Assembly (NCBI GenBank): GCA_019925105.1
Contig: JAHGAU010000024.1
Span: forward strand, 62,001-126,000
Direction: 5' to 3'
DNA length: 64,000 nucleotides
Origin: Niebla homalea
Taxonomy: Eukaryota; Ascomycota; Lecanoromycetes; Lecanorales; Ramalinaceae
The first letter of the stretch is position 1. The number at the start of each line of letters is the position of its first letter. This document shows, in pieces, positions 14,143 to 26,684 of the stretch. The notes under the pieces were generated by a model. The model did not search any database and was not told the DNA's origin. It saw nothing but the letters and a program-made list of their open reading frames with translations. Made by a program: the position numbers and the translations under genes.

Positions 14143-14879
14143 GATTGATTGATTGATTAATTTGTTTATACACGAGTCTAGCTACTTTAAGTTAATTTCG
14201 GCGTTCTATAATACTAGTGGTTAAGTTACGGTTATTTTAATATTTATATTTATTTTAAACTTATCGCTTTAATTTAAAAGGGAAGAGGAAACCGTAATTA
14301 GCTAACTTAACCTTAATTTACCTTAAATATATTAATCCGATTTAAATAAAAACCTTTTCTTTATAATTATTTACCTTAATATTACGACCAAGTTTTTACG
14401 TTAATCCGATTGAAATTAATAATTACCTTAAATCCTTAATTTATAACTTTTATTAAAAATCTTTTATTTTTTAATATTATAATCCGTAATAAAAATTTAA
14501 TAATAATATTAAACTTAATCGGAAAAAACCGGCCTTAATTATGTGATTTTATTTTTCTTAATACCGGGACTTTACTTTAAGTATTTTATTATGTAATTTT
14601 TCGGATTAATTTTATTTAATTTTAATTTTAATTTTTCAACGTTAAATCTTTATAACTTTTTTTTACCGGCCTTATATAATAATTAAGCTTATTTAAGGTT
14701 AACTATAAGTATTAATAAATTATCGGATATTTATTATTATTTTATTTATATTAATTACGTAATTTACCGGATAAGGTTTAAAGGCTCTTAATGAAATCGT
14801 CCTTTACCTTTAAAATATTTAATCATTCTATAGTTTATCTTCTGTACGTAAAAATGCCATTTCGCCGCGCTCCCCCCCC
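14143..14879 (-). mobile_element. 5'-truncated LINE copy (Tad1-like relative)
   Basis: A 737-bp insertion into X1 is flanked by the 13-bp duplication TTAAATTTAACTT (14130-14142 and 14880-14892); X2 is uninterrupted at the matching place near 45180. It starts on the plus strand with (GATT)n, the complement of the AATC tail of L1, L2 and L3. It then resembles their 3' end (CTAGCTA...AATTTCGGCGTTC at about 14175-14210 against CTAGCTAAGTTAATTCCGGCG in L3), but is more diverged. The 5' boundary at 14879 ends in a C-rich stretch (CGCCGCGCTCCCCCCC). Only the 3' part of ORF2 and the 3' UTR can be present; no conserved motif was read in it. Confidence 0.75.
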
Positions 14880-15473
14880 TTAAATTTAACTTATTATACC
14901 GTATCTTTTTCCTTTAATTTTATTTTTATTTTAAGGTATTTAATAATATTAATATATTAATCGTTATCTTTATAATAAAGTAACTTTTTAAGTTTCAATA
15001 TTTCTATAGGTTTATAATTAATTTATATATGTTTTATTTTATAATTATTATTTAATTTCACATTATATATCCGTACCGGCTTATTATTAATTATCTTTTA
15101 TAGTTATAATTCTTTTATATTTACTTTTTTCCTTTTATTTACGGTTTTTTTTTATTAATTTTCCTTTTACATTTTAAGTTAATTAGCTTTCTAGTTATTA
15201 TATTATAATTCATATATTATTATAAGCGTTAATCCTATTTTTTTTAACTTTTTTTAAAAAATTCCTTTAATATAACGCGATATCCTTTTTTATTCCTTTT
15301 TTAAAATTATACCGTATTATTCTTATTCTTCTATACCTTAAAGGCTATTTTCCTTATTATTTTATTACATACGTAATTTAAGTTATTAAATAATATTCTT
15401 AATAAGTTATTTCTCGTTTTATTAATTTCTCCTTTAATATATTTAATTTTAATATATAACCTTCTTAACCTAT

Positions 15474-15657
15474 TGTTATGTGCAAAGGCCACTGCCAAGC
15501 AATTTACGGGCACTAACGCTTAATAAGGTATAGCGGGCTTGGTACTTGGTATGCACACCTACTTATTACTCCTGCATAGCACTTATATAGATAATCATTC
15601 ATATACTTACCACCCACTTTTATAGTGCATTTACTTATTACCACCCGGTACATAATA
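15474..15657 (+). repeat. 5' LTR of TG-A (184 bp)
   Basis: It matches 17387-17570 with mainly C/T and G/A differences and the reverse complement of both LTRs of TG-B. It starts TGTTATGTGCAAAGG and ends in a RIPed CATAATA, which is CATAACA in the 3' LTR. Many CpA sites survive, unlike in the body of the element. Confidence 0.85.
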
Positions 15658-15899
15658 AATGGTAATAATAGTACGAGTTTTACTACTTAACAATTAATAT
15701 AGAGCTCTTAATTATTATATTTTTACCTTTTAGTTACTTTACTGAAATATTAAGTATAGCATTATTTACTTAACGTTAATCCCTTTATTAATTATTCGAT
15801 AAATTATTAAATCCATTTATTACTTAATCGTTATTATATTAGGGATACGCGGAAAAAAAGGTTCTTCTTTAACTTTAACTTTAATTTAAGCTCCGGTAT

Positions 15900-17100
15900 C
15901 TTTACCGTAGCAATAAGACTTTATATTCTTTTATAAAGTAATAAAGCGGCTAACTATAAGTTAATAATCCCTTATTAATAACGTTAAGTCCTTAATAAAC
16001 CGTATAAACGTATTTAAGACTTACCGTAAGTTATTAATATAATAATAATAACGTAACCCTTACTTAATTAACGAGTTACCTATATTAAAAAGAAAGAGGG
16101 ATATATTATAAACCTTAAAAACGTACGGCTTTTAATAAGGCTTTTAAACCTTTTATACCTTTAAGATAAACCGTTAACGTATTAATAAAGTCGGATACTT
16201 CAATAATATTAATAACGTTTATAAATTTATCGATAAACTTATTATTATTAAATCGATTAAGTTACCGGCCTTAATATTAAAATATATCGTTATTTACTTT
16301 TTAAAGAATAATAAGGATTTCTTAAAAAAAGTATATAATTAATAGATATCTAAGCTTTATTTTATTATTTAAAAAACGCTTTAATAAGTTAAAAACTTAA
16401 ATTCTTTTATTTTAAAATTTAAAAAGCGCTTTAAGACCTTAGAGAATTAAATTTTAAAGCAATTAACGCATATAAAGTATATTTATAAAAACGTAATTAA
16501 TTAAGTTAATATAATAGCTTTTATTGGATAAGTAATAATACTTTATTACCGAATTAATAATTAATACTCTTAAAAGTAATTTCTATAAATAACCTTTAAC
16601 CGCTTTAAAGGGCCCTTTAAAATATATTATAACGGTTTATTAATAGCTTAAAAAACCTTATTAACGATATCCGTATACGGTAACCCGGTTAATATAAGTA
16701 ATAATAATACTATAATAAAATAAAACCTTAATATAATAAGGAAATATTATTATAATACGCTTAACTACGTTAATTTACCGGCGGTTATAAAGTTAATAAA
16801 AGCAGGTTTAAATAAAGCGATAAATACCGCCCCGTTAATAAAGCTACTCGCAAAGTACTCCCCGTATTAGACCCCTTAAAGGTTTATTACTTACGTAATA
16901 ATAATAATAATATAAACCTTACTTTCAAGTCCAACGATAAAACTAAGCCTTTACTATAGGACGAGTATATCGGTATATATTAAGTGGATAATTAAGTTTA
17001 CCTTTATAATAAAAAAAGTAATATATAATCCTTTCGTAATCTATATTAAAATAATATTATTATTATAGCCATTAAGAAATCAGGATATTTACCCGGTTAA
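15900..17100 (+). pseudogene. Gag-like frame of TG-A, RIPed
   Basis: This is the plus-strand counterpart of the better preserved frame in TG-B (29342-30600). Its 3' part, about 16910-17100, encodes K-P-L-L, D-E-Y-I-G-I-Y and the terminal S-G-Y-L-P-G before the stop TAA at 17098-17100, in agreement with TG-B. Sequence around 15900-16130 aligns with TG-B near 30360-30560. Numerous TAA/TAG codons replace Gln codons. The protein would have been a capsid-type Gag; that function is inferred from the position between primer-binding site and 3' end, and no zinc knuckle was read. Confidence 0.5.
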
Positions 17101-17170
17101 ATTATAAATATTACGGATTTAAATAATTTCCCTCTCTTAAAATACTTAAGTTTATAATTATTTCCCGGGT
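17091..17170 (+). other. Conserved stem-loop before the 3' LTR of TG-A
   Basis: Outer arms ACCCGG (from 17091) and CCGGGT (to 17170) enclose two complementary A+T-rich arms around ATTACGGATTTAAATAAT and AATACTTAAGTTTATAAT. It is the RIPed version of the stem-loop in TG-B (29271-29352), and equivalents occur in T2 and T3. The gag-like stop codon (17098-17100) lies in the outer arm. Confidence 0.65.
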
Positions 17171-17386
17171 AAGATTACGATAACTGCCAGGCTTATAGTT
17201 TTTCGGTTTTTTAACTTATTATTATCGTACCCTTTTAATACGTTATTACCACGTATTATTTCTATTTCTTTAATTTCTTTAACGTTAAATATATTTATTC
17301 TTTAGCCCCGGAACCGCTTTCATCTATAAGGCTATTAACCTCGCCGTTGTTACGTAAACGTAATATTTTTCCTTTTTTAATGTATT

Positions 17387-17570
17387 TATTATATATAAAG
17401 GTTACTGCCAAGTAATTTACGGGTACTAACGCTTAATAAGGTATAGCGGGCTTGGTACTTAACATACGTACTTACTTATTATTCCTGCATAGCACTTATA
17501 TAGATAATCATTCATATACTTACCACCCACTTTTACAGTGCATTTACTTATCACCACCCGGTGCATAACA
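17387..17570 (+). repeat. 3' LTR of TG-A (184 bp)
   Basis: It starts TATTATATATAAAGG, a RIPed form of TGTTATGTGCAAAGG, and ends GGTGCATAACA, directly followed by the duplicated CCTAT. Its length equals that of the 5' LTR. Confidence 0.85.
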
Positions 17571-17575
17571 CCTAT

Positions 17576-19993
17576 TTACTTATTTTATAAAGATATTTTT
17601 ATAATAATTTACGTTTATAAACCCTATAAGTAGCTTATAATCTATATATATAATTAAAACTTCTTTTATATTTAATATATAAAAGAATTTCTTTTTAAAT
17701 ATAATAATAATTATTAATTTTTATTTATAAATATCGTAATTACGTTCTGCTTTATTTATTATATATAAGTTATAAATAAGTAAAACTGTAGAACAGTTTT
17801 GGATTCAAGTAATATAATATCCGGCCTTATATTTTAAGGTATTAATATATATATATAAGTTAATATTTTTAGGTTTTATTTAAATAAAGCTTTAGCCCCT
17901 GCCGCCATATTTTATATAAATTAAAGTAATATATTTTTTAATTCTTTTTATCTTTATTTTATATTTTTAATTAAACGGGTAAACGGGCGTATTATTTTTA
18001 TGAAGCTTTAAATTTATTTTCTTATTATATTAATAATATTTAAGAATCCTTTAACGTTTTTTACGTTTTATAATACGGGTTAATTAAATATCTTTTCGTA
18101 CTTTTTAGGTTTGATTTATATACGTTTTTTTAATTTATAATTTTTTTAATACTTTAATTTTTATTATATTAATTTTCAATTTATTAAATAATAACTTTAA
18201 CCTTAATTATAGAATTTACGGAAAGAAATAATCTTTTAAGAAAATAACTTACTTTTTTTATATTTCGTATACTTTAAAGATATTATTTAAATAAAAAATT
18301 AAGTTAATAAAATTATATTCCCCTTTAAGAATAAGGAAAAATAACTCTTAATTTAACTTAAGGATAATTCTTAATATAATATTTATAAGTTTAATAAAAA
18401 TAAATAAAAACGTATCCGTTCTTTAAGATGTTTTTATTAATTATAATTATTTAATATTTAATACGTTAAAAATAAGATAATATTAATTATTAAAATATAT
18501 TCTTTTTATTTAATATTTATATTTTATATTTATTTAAAAGAAAGTTTTATATAATAAATTTCTTAAAAAATTATATATATTTTTTATTAATCTTATATAA
18601 AACATGGGTAATACTCTATATATAAAATAATAATTAAATATAAATATAAATTATAATTTAATTTAATTTTCTTTTTTATAAATATAAGGAATACGTTTTA
18701 TATATTTATTTATATATATTCAATTTAATTCCTTATTATATAATTATTTTAAGTTATTATTCTTTATTATTTAATAGCTTTTTAATAATAATTTTATATA
18801 ACTTAATTTTTAATCTTTATATTATTTTATATAAAAGTAAATTTATTATTAAGATTTTATATAATTTTTTTATGCTTATATCTTTGTATATATATAATAC
18901 TTAAAGTATTTTAAGTTATATTTAATTATTTAGGATAATATCTTTGAATATAATACTTTCTTCCTTTATTTATACTTATAACTTTTTATACGATTTTAAA
19001 ATATTAATCTTTCTTTTTATTATTTTTTTATTTATTAAAAACGTAACTTATAATAACTTTATTTTAATATTTATTTCTTTATTTTATAGTTTTAAAGTTA
19101 ATTTATTTGTTATTTTATATACGTATTTTAAATCTACTTTATAAATACCTTATTTATATTTTAATAATCCTTAATAAGTTACTTAGTTATCGGGTTATTT
19201 AATTCTTAAGATTATATTTTCTATAATAAGTAAATAATTCTTATTATTTTTACTTTTTATTTATCTTATCTTTTTCTTTATATTATTTTAATATATAGCT
19301 TTTTTTCTTCTTATTATTAATTTCTTTAAGTTATCGGTTATTTTTTTAATATATATAATTATCCGTTTTTATTATTATAGGTATTATTAATTTAATTAAT
19401 ATTATTTCTTTTTTATATATTATATATTTTTTATACCGCTTAACGTTATTTTATACGATTAATAATAACTTTAAATATTATATTATTTTTCGTTTATTTT
19501 ATTAAGTATTAAGTTTATGAATCTGATTATCTTTTATTTTTATCCGGTAAATTATTACCGATATAAAATAAAACTTATTTTTAATTTTAAATTATTATTT
19601 ATATTATTTATAATATCTTCCCGGGTTCCCCTATTATCTCCTTAATACTTTTAAGCTTCTTTATTATCTCTTAAGTACTCTTATTACCGTCGTATACTTT
19701 TTAATTCCTTGAAACCTTTACTTAATCGCTTTTATTTACTTTTTATTTAAAAAATATTTTTTGGTTTTGCCGCTTTTATTTACTTTTTATTTAAAAATTT
19801 TTTTTTTGTTTTACCGCTTTAATTTATTTTTAATTTTCTTTTATTTACTTTAATTATCTCTTATATATTTTTAAGTCTCCTTAAATATAAAAATATACTT
19901 TCCTTTTTTTATTAATTAATTAATAAAATATATACTTTTAAAGCCGATTTTATTTTTTAAACCTTTTTCTTTCTTTATAATTTATTAATCTTT
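17576..19993 (-). pseudogene. X1 pol region with RNase H, RIPed
   Basis: On the minus strand the part at about 17600-17830 reads N-K-A-E-R-N-Y-D-I-Y-K-x-K-L, then F-K-K-K-F-F-Y-I-L-N and I-Y-I-D-Y-K-L-L-I-G-F-I-N. This is the gypsy RNase H pattern (S-x-x-E-R-N-Y-D-I-Y-D-x-E-L-L-A ... T-D-H-K-x-L). X2 gives the same residues at 45760-45990. The E-R-N-Y-D block is near 17726-17752. RNase H would remove RNA from the RNA:DNA hybrid during reverse transcription. The reverse transcriptase should lie upstream on the minus strand (about 18200-19990), but I could not read a convincing D-D motif there. The region is cut by TG-A on one side and G1 on the other. Confidence 0.65.
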
Positions 19994-20149
19994 TGTTATA
20001 TGTATACATAGCATGGGGGATACCAGGGACCATTCAGAGGTGTAGGACACTCTTTATATATAGAGGATAAATAATCCTTAAGATCTTATCTATATTTAGG
20101 TAGAATAATTATTTATATTATATTATACTTTTTAATTTATATATTAATA
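19994..20149 (+). repeat. 5' LTR of G1 (156 bp)
   Basis: It starts TGTTATATGTATACATAGC and ends TATATATTAATA, the RIPed form of CATACACCAACA in the 3' LTR. Its first 60 bases keep G+C-rich words such as GGGGGATACCAGGGACC, far less mutated than the 3' LTR. AATAATAGTAATAAC follows it directly and may be a RIPed primer-binding site like those of T2 and T3. Confidence 0.8.
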
Positions 20150-21188
20150 AATAATAGTAATAACTATTTACATTAATATTATATTAACGTATATCGTAAG
20201 ATCCGTTAATATAAATTAAAGCATTAATTTATTAATTATAGCGGATATTTCTTTTATAGCGGTATTAGAAATACTAACTTTATATCCTTTAAAATGCCGC
20301 TTTTAATTTACTTTTAAATATTTTTAAAGAAAAATTAAAAACGGTATTATAAAGAAGATATATATATTATAAGCTTTTTAAGTATTACTGGATTTTAATA
20401 TTATTATTTCAATATATTAATTTAATACTTTATTAAAATCCGGTAACTTAATAACTATAATAATTTTACACTTAATTCCGGAAGGAATTACTTAAATAAT
20501 CGAGAATAATTAACGATTAAATAACTTAAGAACTATATTTACTATAAGTAAATTAACTTAATTAAAATCTTTTAAAGTTATAAAACTTAATATTATTTTT
20601 TTAATTTAATTCTTAAAAGTTAAATTTTAAATCCTCCAACATTTTAACGTAATTTATTATATTCTAAAGACGTTTTATTATTATTATAATTATTATATAA
20701 ATCGATATTAACTTTAACGAAGTTAAATAGGTTTAAATTACGTTAATACGGTTAAAGTCTCTAAAAACTTATTACCGTAAGATTATTATTTCTATTAAAT
20801 AGTTTTCTATTATTATAGTAATTATAAGATTTACCTTTTATATTAACGTTAATATTATAACGCTTTTTCTAACTTTAAGTATTAAACCGGAATTTAAGTT
20901 TAATGAATTTAATATATTAAACTCAAATTTATTAAACTTAATTTTATTATATTAAATAAAAAGTATTTTTATTAAAAAAGTAATTTTCACTTAACTTATT
21001 AATCTATTTAATTAATTAAAGATAGTAAATTTTATTAAAGAATAAATAATATAATTACGGAATATAATTTAAGAATTAATTCCCGCTATGATATAAGGTT
21101 AATAGTAAAATAATTTTACCGATAATTTATTTTTTCCTTTTAATAATATAATATAATTAATAAAAAACTTATAATTAAACCAATTAAT
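20150..21188 (+). pseudogene. 5' internal part of G1, gag region by position
   Basis: About 1 kb lies between the 5' LTR and the LINE L1. In a plus-strand gypsy element this is the place of the leader and gag. The sequence is strongly RIPed and I could not read any Gag motif or zinc knuckle, so the assignment rests on position only. Confidence 0.35.
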
Positions 21189-21214
21189 AAATTTTAATTT
21201 GAAGTGAATTAAAA

Positions 21215-22900
21215 ATGGCGACGAACAAAGGGACCCCAGAGGTCTAAAACGATGGGTATACGTATAACTTTAGTAATAATAAGAGAAGTATATTAAGTAC
21301 GATAAGTAAAAATAACGTAATAATTAAAAATAAAATAATAAACGGGTAAATAGCCTATATTAATAGAAACGGTAATAACGCGTATGGGTAATATAATAAT
21401 AATAAATTAAATAACGCTTAAAATAAATAAAAGAATTAAGGTTAATAAAATACGCGTATTAAAGCATATAAAATGCGTAATAATAATACGGAAATAATAG
21501 GTAAATAAGGGGGTAAAAAAGCCGGTACGGTATTAATAACGAGGAATATGGGCGGGGGAAAGGATAAAAAAACCGTAGCGAAAATATTATTAAGGATATA
21601 TAAAAGGGAAATAAAATTAATAAAAAGGATAAAACCTTAAAGGACTAAAAGTAAAAAGCAGAAACAATATATCGCCCGGTAAATAAGGGCGAAAAGGCGG
21701 TAAAAAAGGCGGTAAAAACCTTAAAAGGACTTTTTACGGTAAAGTAAAAAGATATTACGTTAAAGATTTAACCGATATTATAGATTAAATTAAAAGGTAT
21801 AAGGGACTTTTATATAAAAATAAAAGTAAAATTAAGGGAAATAAAGCGGTTATAAGGCTCTTAAAGGGCGATAATAAAAACGTTAATAAAAAATAGAGAT
21901 AACGGCTTAAGGTTAAATATATAAAGTAAAAGTATAAAAATAATAACTTTTTAAATAAAAAAAAGCTAGGTAATAAAAGTAATAAAAAGGGTATCCGCGG
22001 TAAAGAATAAAAGGATAACGGAGGAAAAGGCAGCCGTATTAAAGAAAATAAAAATAATAATAATCCGCTTATTTAATAATAAGGAAAAAAATACGGTAAT
22101 AAAAATAAACTTATTATAATTAATAAAGGCTTTTAAGGTAATAACGGAACTATAAATAAAATAGATTATTATAATATATAAATTATAAAGTAAAAATATC
22201 CTTTTTAATATAGCGTCTTTAAAGGTAAAAAAAAGCTTAAAGAAGTTTAAAACTTAAATTAATAAAGAAAAATATAAATTAGTTAAAGTTTTAAAGTAAT
22301 TATTTATTATTATAATAAATAAAATATATTTATTACGTTTTAAAGAAACCGAAAGAAAAACTACGTTAAAAAATATAAAAAAAAAAATATAATTTTTTAT
22401 TTAAAGCTTAAGATTATTAATTATAAACTTCCGCCGGTAATAAAAAAAACTTTATTCCTTAAAACGTATAAAGAAGTACTTTACCGTTATATTAAGTATA
22501 ATATTAATAAAAATATATAATAACGTCTTAAATAAAAGGATTATTAAAAAGGGATTTCTTAAAATAATTTAATTATAAGATAAAGCGGTTAATATTTATT
22601 AATATTTTAAGTATTAAAGTTATAAATATATTATTATAAAATATTTTAATATTATAAAATATACGGTTTACGTTAAAGACTATAATATTTATAAATATAT
22701 AAAGTTAATAATTAAAAAGCTTATAAAAAGTATATTTAAATACGTTACATATAATAAGGAAAGATATCTAATATAAGATTCTAAATATATAATAAAAGTT
22801 AAAAAGATTAAACGTAAAAAAACCCGGATAATTATAAAAATTTAACGGTATAATACGTATAAGATTAATTTAATAGATTAATTAAAAATAACCTTAAAAT
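21215..22900 (+). pseudogene. L1 ORF1 remnant (gag-like nucleic-acid-binding protein)
   Basis: The ATG at 21215 begins a frame whose first ten residues, M-A-T-N-K-G-T-P-E-V, are conserved in L2 and L3 (complementary ATG at 38123-38125 and 59739-59741). Beyond that, stops from mutated Gln codons appear quickly. In Tad1-clade LINEs, ORF1 is a Gag-like protein that binds the element RNA and usually ends in zinc knuckles; I could not read those here. The 3' limit is an estimate from the ORF layout of the clade. The text is rich in Lys, as expected for an RNA-binding protein. Confidence 0.5.
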
Positions 22901-25900
22901 ACGAACTTAATTAATTAAATAATAAAAGGTAAATAACAATAAAAAAAAGAAAGCTCTTTATAATTTTAATTTTAAGGGTTAATTATTTTACGTTTTTAAT
23001 AATAGCCGGGAAGGTATTAAGTTAAAAAACGCTTGGTTTCAATAAAAAATCCGTAATTTAAACGGGTATAAAAAAGGGTACCCTTATAAAAGTTAATATA
23101 TAATATATTAACGTTTTTAAAAATAATATAATATAACGTTTATAATAAAGGAATTAAAGCCGTAATAGTAATATTTAAATTTAAAAAAGTTAAAAATATC
23201 GATATTATAATAATATAAGAATTACCGTATAACTTATATATTTATTTATTTATTAACTTAAAAAAAGAATTTTATTTAACCTTTAAAAGGGATAAGATAA
23301 TTAAAATGAATTTCTTTATAAATAAACGGTTTAACGTAAATAATTAAGATATTACTTATTATAATAAAAACCTTTATATACTTTATATTATAAAGGAAAA
23401 AAACTTGAAAAATAACCTTAATATTTATAACATATATAACCTATTACCGGTTAATAAAAAAAAACCTTTTATAATATTATTATTTAAAAAGGTTTTAATT
23501 ATTTTAAGTAAATATATATTACTTAAAGACTTTAACTTATATTATTATATATAAAATAAAGAAAAATATATAATAAATTACGTTAAATTAAATAATTTAT
23601 TAATAATTACTGTTTAAATTAATTTCTTATTATTAATATTATAAAAAACTATTATATAAAAGAATTATAAGTTTAAAATAACGATTAATTTAACCTTTAA
23701 TACAAAAAAAATTATTAATACGGTCATAATATATAGGTTATAAAAGGATTTAAAATATAATTCAGATTATATATTAATATAAATAACTTTAAATTAAACC
23801 GTTAATATAATCATATTATTATTAATAAGGAAGGCGTAAAAAACGGTTAAAAAAGTAAAGGTTTATATAAAAACGGAGAAAATAATAATATAATTTACGG
23901 ACCTCCCTTAATTAAATAATAAAAATTAAATCGATTTTTTTATTAAGCGAGTAATAAAGGTATTAAATAAAGTAATCAATAAGATTATCCCGATAATAAA
24001 CCCTTTTTAAAGAGTTAAAACTTATTAAAATAAAAAGTATATAATTACGATTATAAAGGCAAAAAAACTAATTAAATAAACTTTTAAATATAAAAATTAA
24101 AAGATACTTAATTAATTAAGGGTTACTTAAAAAAAAAAAAGGAAAGGATTATTAAAAAAATTAAATAAATATACTTTTAATTTACGGTATATAATTTAAT
24201 AATTTTACTTTATAATATTTAAAAGTTAATAAAGTATAATAAAGAATAAAATAAGAAATTAAAGTTTATTTTTAAATTCCTACCCTTTAAAAGATTTAAT
24301 AATATATTAATTAATACCTTTAACGGTAAAATTAAGGCCCTTAAAAAGTATTTTTCCCTTTTTTATTAAAAGTTAATTTAAATAATATTAACAATATTAC
24401 GTACCCCGATTTTATATTAATAAATAAAATAATAATATAAAATATAATAATTAAAGCGATTAATAAACTGAAGAAGGATAAAGCCCCGGAATCAAATAGG
24501 ATTCTTAATAGATTCTTAATAATAATAATTTTACTATTTAAAAAGATTTTTATTTACTTTTTTTAAGTATATTTTAACGTTAATTATTATTTATATAAGT
24601 TTAAAAAAAAAAAATAAAAACAATTATCCTTAAAAAGCTTATTAAACCAGATTACTTTAAAATAAAGTCTTATAAATTTATTATATTCTTTTTATATGTT
24701 AAAGAAAACCTTAAAAATAATAATAATAAAGATCCTTAATAATTATATAAAGAATTACGGATTTCTCCCTGATTAATAAATAAAAATAAAAAAAGGTTAA
24801 TTAATAAAAATAGTTTTTAAAGGATTAATTAACGGCGTATATACGGTATAAAGTTACGGGAAAAAGTATATTATAAATCTTCTTTTTTTTAATATTATAA
24901 ATATTTTTAATAAAATAAATTATTAAAGATTATTATATAATTTAAGGAAAAAAAGGATATTATCCTTCTTAATTAAATAAACGAAATTTTTTTTAAGCGA
25001 TTAAGTTATATCGATTAATTTAAGATAAAAAATAAGTTTAATAAAGCCTATTATAATAAAGATTCTTTAAAAATTATTTATTTCTTTTATATTATTTTTA
25101 TTCTTTAATAATTTATTAATTAAAAAACTTACTAAATTAAAATAAAAGGTCTAAGTTAAAAACTTTATTAATAATATTTACCTTTTAACCTATAATACCT
25201 TTATACGTATGAATTATTTAAAATTAAAATAAGCTTATAAAATTTATCTTTAGTAAGTAAAAACTTATAAAGCTTAATTTACATTATATAAATATAAATT
25301 TATTTATATAATTAAAAGCTTAAAATTATACGATATAATAGCTATAGTAAACTTAAGTAAAATTACGGTAAAGCCGGATATTAATATTAAAGTCTTTAAC
25401 TTTTAAGTAAATAAAAAGCTTAATTAAAAGAACTATATAAAAAAGGTTTAAAAGAAAATAACTTTATAAAAAAAAAGCTCTATTTATTTCGCCGTATCGA
25501 TATAAAAAGTTACGTTATAAAAGGCCCGGATTATTTATTAAACTATAATAAAGTTAATTATAATATACGCTATAACTATTTAATATATGCTTAAAAGTAT
25601 TCCGGGATATAAATTCCCGTTAAACGTAAAAAAGACCGAAATTAAAAGGATTTAAAGAATAAAAATTATAATAATTACCTTATAAATTATAATAAAGTAA
25701 ATTAAGTATTAACGGAAATATAAAGACTTTATATTTTAAGGTTATTATTATTTAACTTTTAACGATAAAAAGATTATTAATAAATATTTCTGCTATTATA
25801 ATATTATAAAGAAAAGTAATAATATATTAACGATTTAACTTTAAATGGGTAAAAACGGTTTAATTTATTTTTTATTTATTATATATACCGGGGGTCGGAT

Positions 25901-26600
25901 AAACGCCGGATATAAATATAGATAAAAGAAGTAAAATGCTATATACGTTTTTATTTCTTATTCCTTATTTACGGAAATTAAATTAAAACTTATCATAAAA
26001 ATTAATATTTATAATTATTATTAAATATTATTTATAAAGTGAAATATCCGGGTAACCATTAAATTTATAATATTTACTAGATTATTATTATAATTTAACT
26101 TCCTTATAAAGATAAATAAGGTTATTAAAGATTTTACGGAAAAGGTTTATTATTAATTAAAAAAAAAAAGAAAAGCGGAAATTAATTATATTAATTATAT
26201 AAACCGGAAAGTATCTTTTATAGCCGTAAGGATATAATAATAGATACTTATTAAAAGTCCTTAAAGGAATTAACGGCGATAATAATATAAGAAAAATATA
26301 TATTAAATACATAAATATTAATAAGGATATTTAAAAATATTATATAAAATTAAAATAATATAAATATATAAAGGAATAAAAGAATAATAAGTTTAAAAAT
26401 AGCCTTTATAAGGATATAATCGTAATATTACGGATTTTCTTAAAGGAATTAAAATATAGGAAGTATATAAATAAATTATTACTTTTTAAACGGCCGTTAA
26501 TATCCTTTACCTTAAAGGATAAAGGGTAAAAGCTTAATAGATACCGGTTTTTACCTTAACGTTATAAGTATTAGGTTTTTACGGTTATTAATAAGTTTAA
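22900..26600 (+). pseudogene. L1 ORF2 remnant with reverse transcriptase
   Basis: Two blocks of the LINE reverse transcriptase can be read. Around 25075-25125 the frame gives S-F-I-L-F-L-F-F-N-N-L-L, matching the family's S-P-I-L-F-L-F-F-N. At 25161-25199 it gives N-F-I-N-N-I-Y-L-L-T-Y-N-T, matching G-F-V-D-D-V-N-L-L-T-Y-G-T, the catalytic motif of Tad1-type elements. Both catalytic Asp codons have become AAT (Asn), as expected from RIP. ORF2 would also hold an endonuclease upstream and often an RNase H downstream; I infer these from family knowledge and did not read them. The 5' limit is approximate. The frames are interrupted by many TAA/TAG. Confidence 0.65.
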
Positions 26601-26684
26601 AACGCCGCGTATTAAGGAACGCCAGAATTAGCTTAGCTAGACCCGTAATATAAATCAATCAATCAATCAATCAAATTTTAATTT

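Larger units (their letters stand above)
15474..17570 (+). mobile_element. Gag-only LTR retroelement TG-A
   Basis: This 2097-bp element has two direct LTRs of exactly 184 bp (15474-15657 and 17387-17570), with TG...CA ends (TGTTATGTGC ... GTGCATAACA) and the 5-bp duplication CCTAT on both sides (15469-15473, 17571-17575). It interrupts X1 just past the RNase H coding part; X2 is continuous there near 45765. After the 5' LTR comes AA then TGGTAATAATAGTACGAG, a plausible primer-binding site (15660-15677). The internal 1.7 kb carries a gag-like frame but has no room for pol. A long stem-loop at 17091-17170 precedes the 3' LTR by 217 nt. It is the same family as TG-B (28877-30981, opposite strand) and more strongly RIPed inside than in its LTRs. 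Confidence 0.85.
21201..26672 (+). mobile_element. Full-length LINE L1 (Tad1-type), RIPed
   Basis: A 5472-bp non-LTR retrotransposon is flanked by the 12-bp duplication AAATTTTAATTT (21189-21200 and 26673-26684) and ends in an (AATC)n tail at 26653-26672. ORF1 starts at ATG 21215; its first codons (M-A-T-N-K-G-T-P-E-V) are unmutated and are followed by a TAA where CAA is expected. ORF2 contains reverse transcriptase (see 25060-25200). The same family occurs on the minus strand as L2 and L3, with matching 5' starts and tails. L1 is about 300 bp shorter than L2 and L3. It lies within the pol or gag-pol part of G1. All reading frames carry many TAA/TAG stops, so it is inactive. Confidence 0.9.

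Noticed and set aside
14143..14160. GATT microsatellite as an independent simple repeat
   Set aside because: It is the 3' tail of a LINE copy, flanked by a 13-bp target-site duplication.
15331..15513. 60-codon minus-strand open frame
   Set aside because: It crosses the junction between X1 and the TG-A LTR, so it cannot be a native gene.
18400..18600. Reverse transcriptase D-D motif of X1
   Set aside because: Expected here from the distance to RNase H, but none of the three minus-strand frames gave a convincing motif, so only RNase H and integrase are claimed.
18944..19144. 66-codon plus-strand open frame
   Set aside because: It is antisense to the pol region of X1, consists almost only of Ile, Phe, Leu, Asn and Tyr, and does not stay open in X2.
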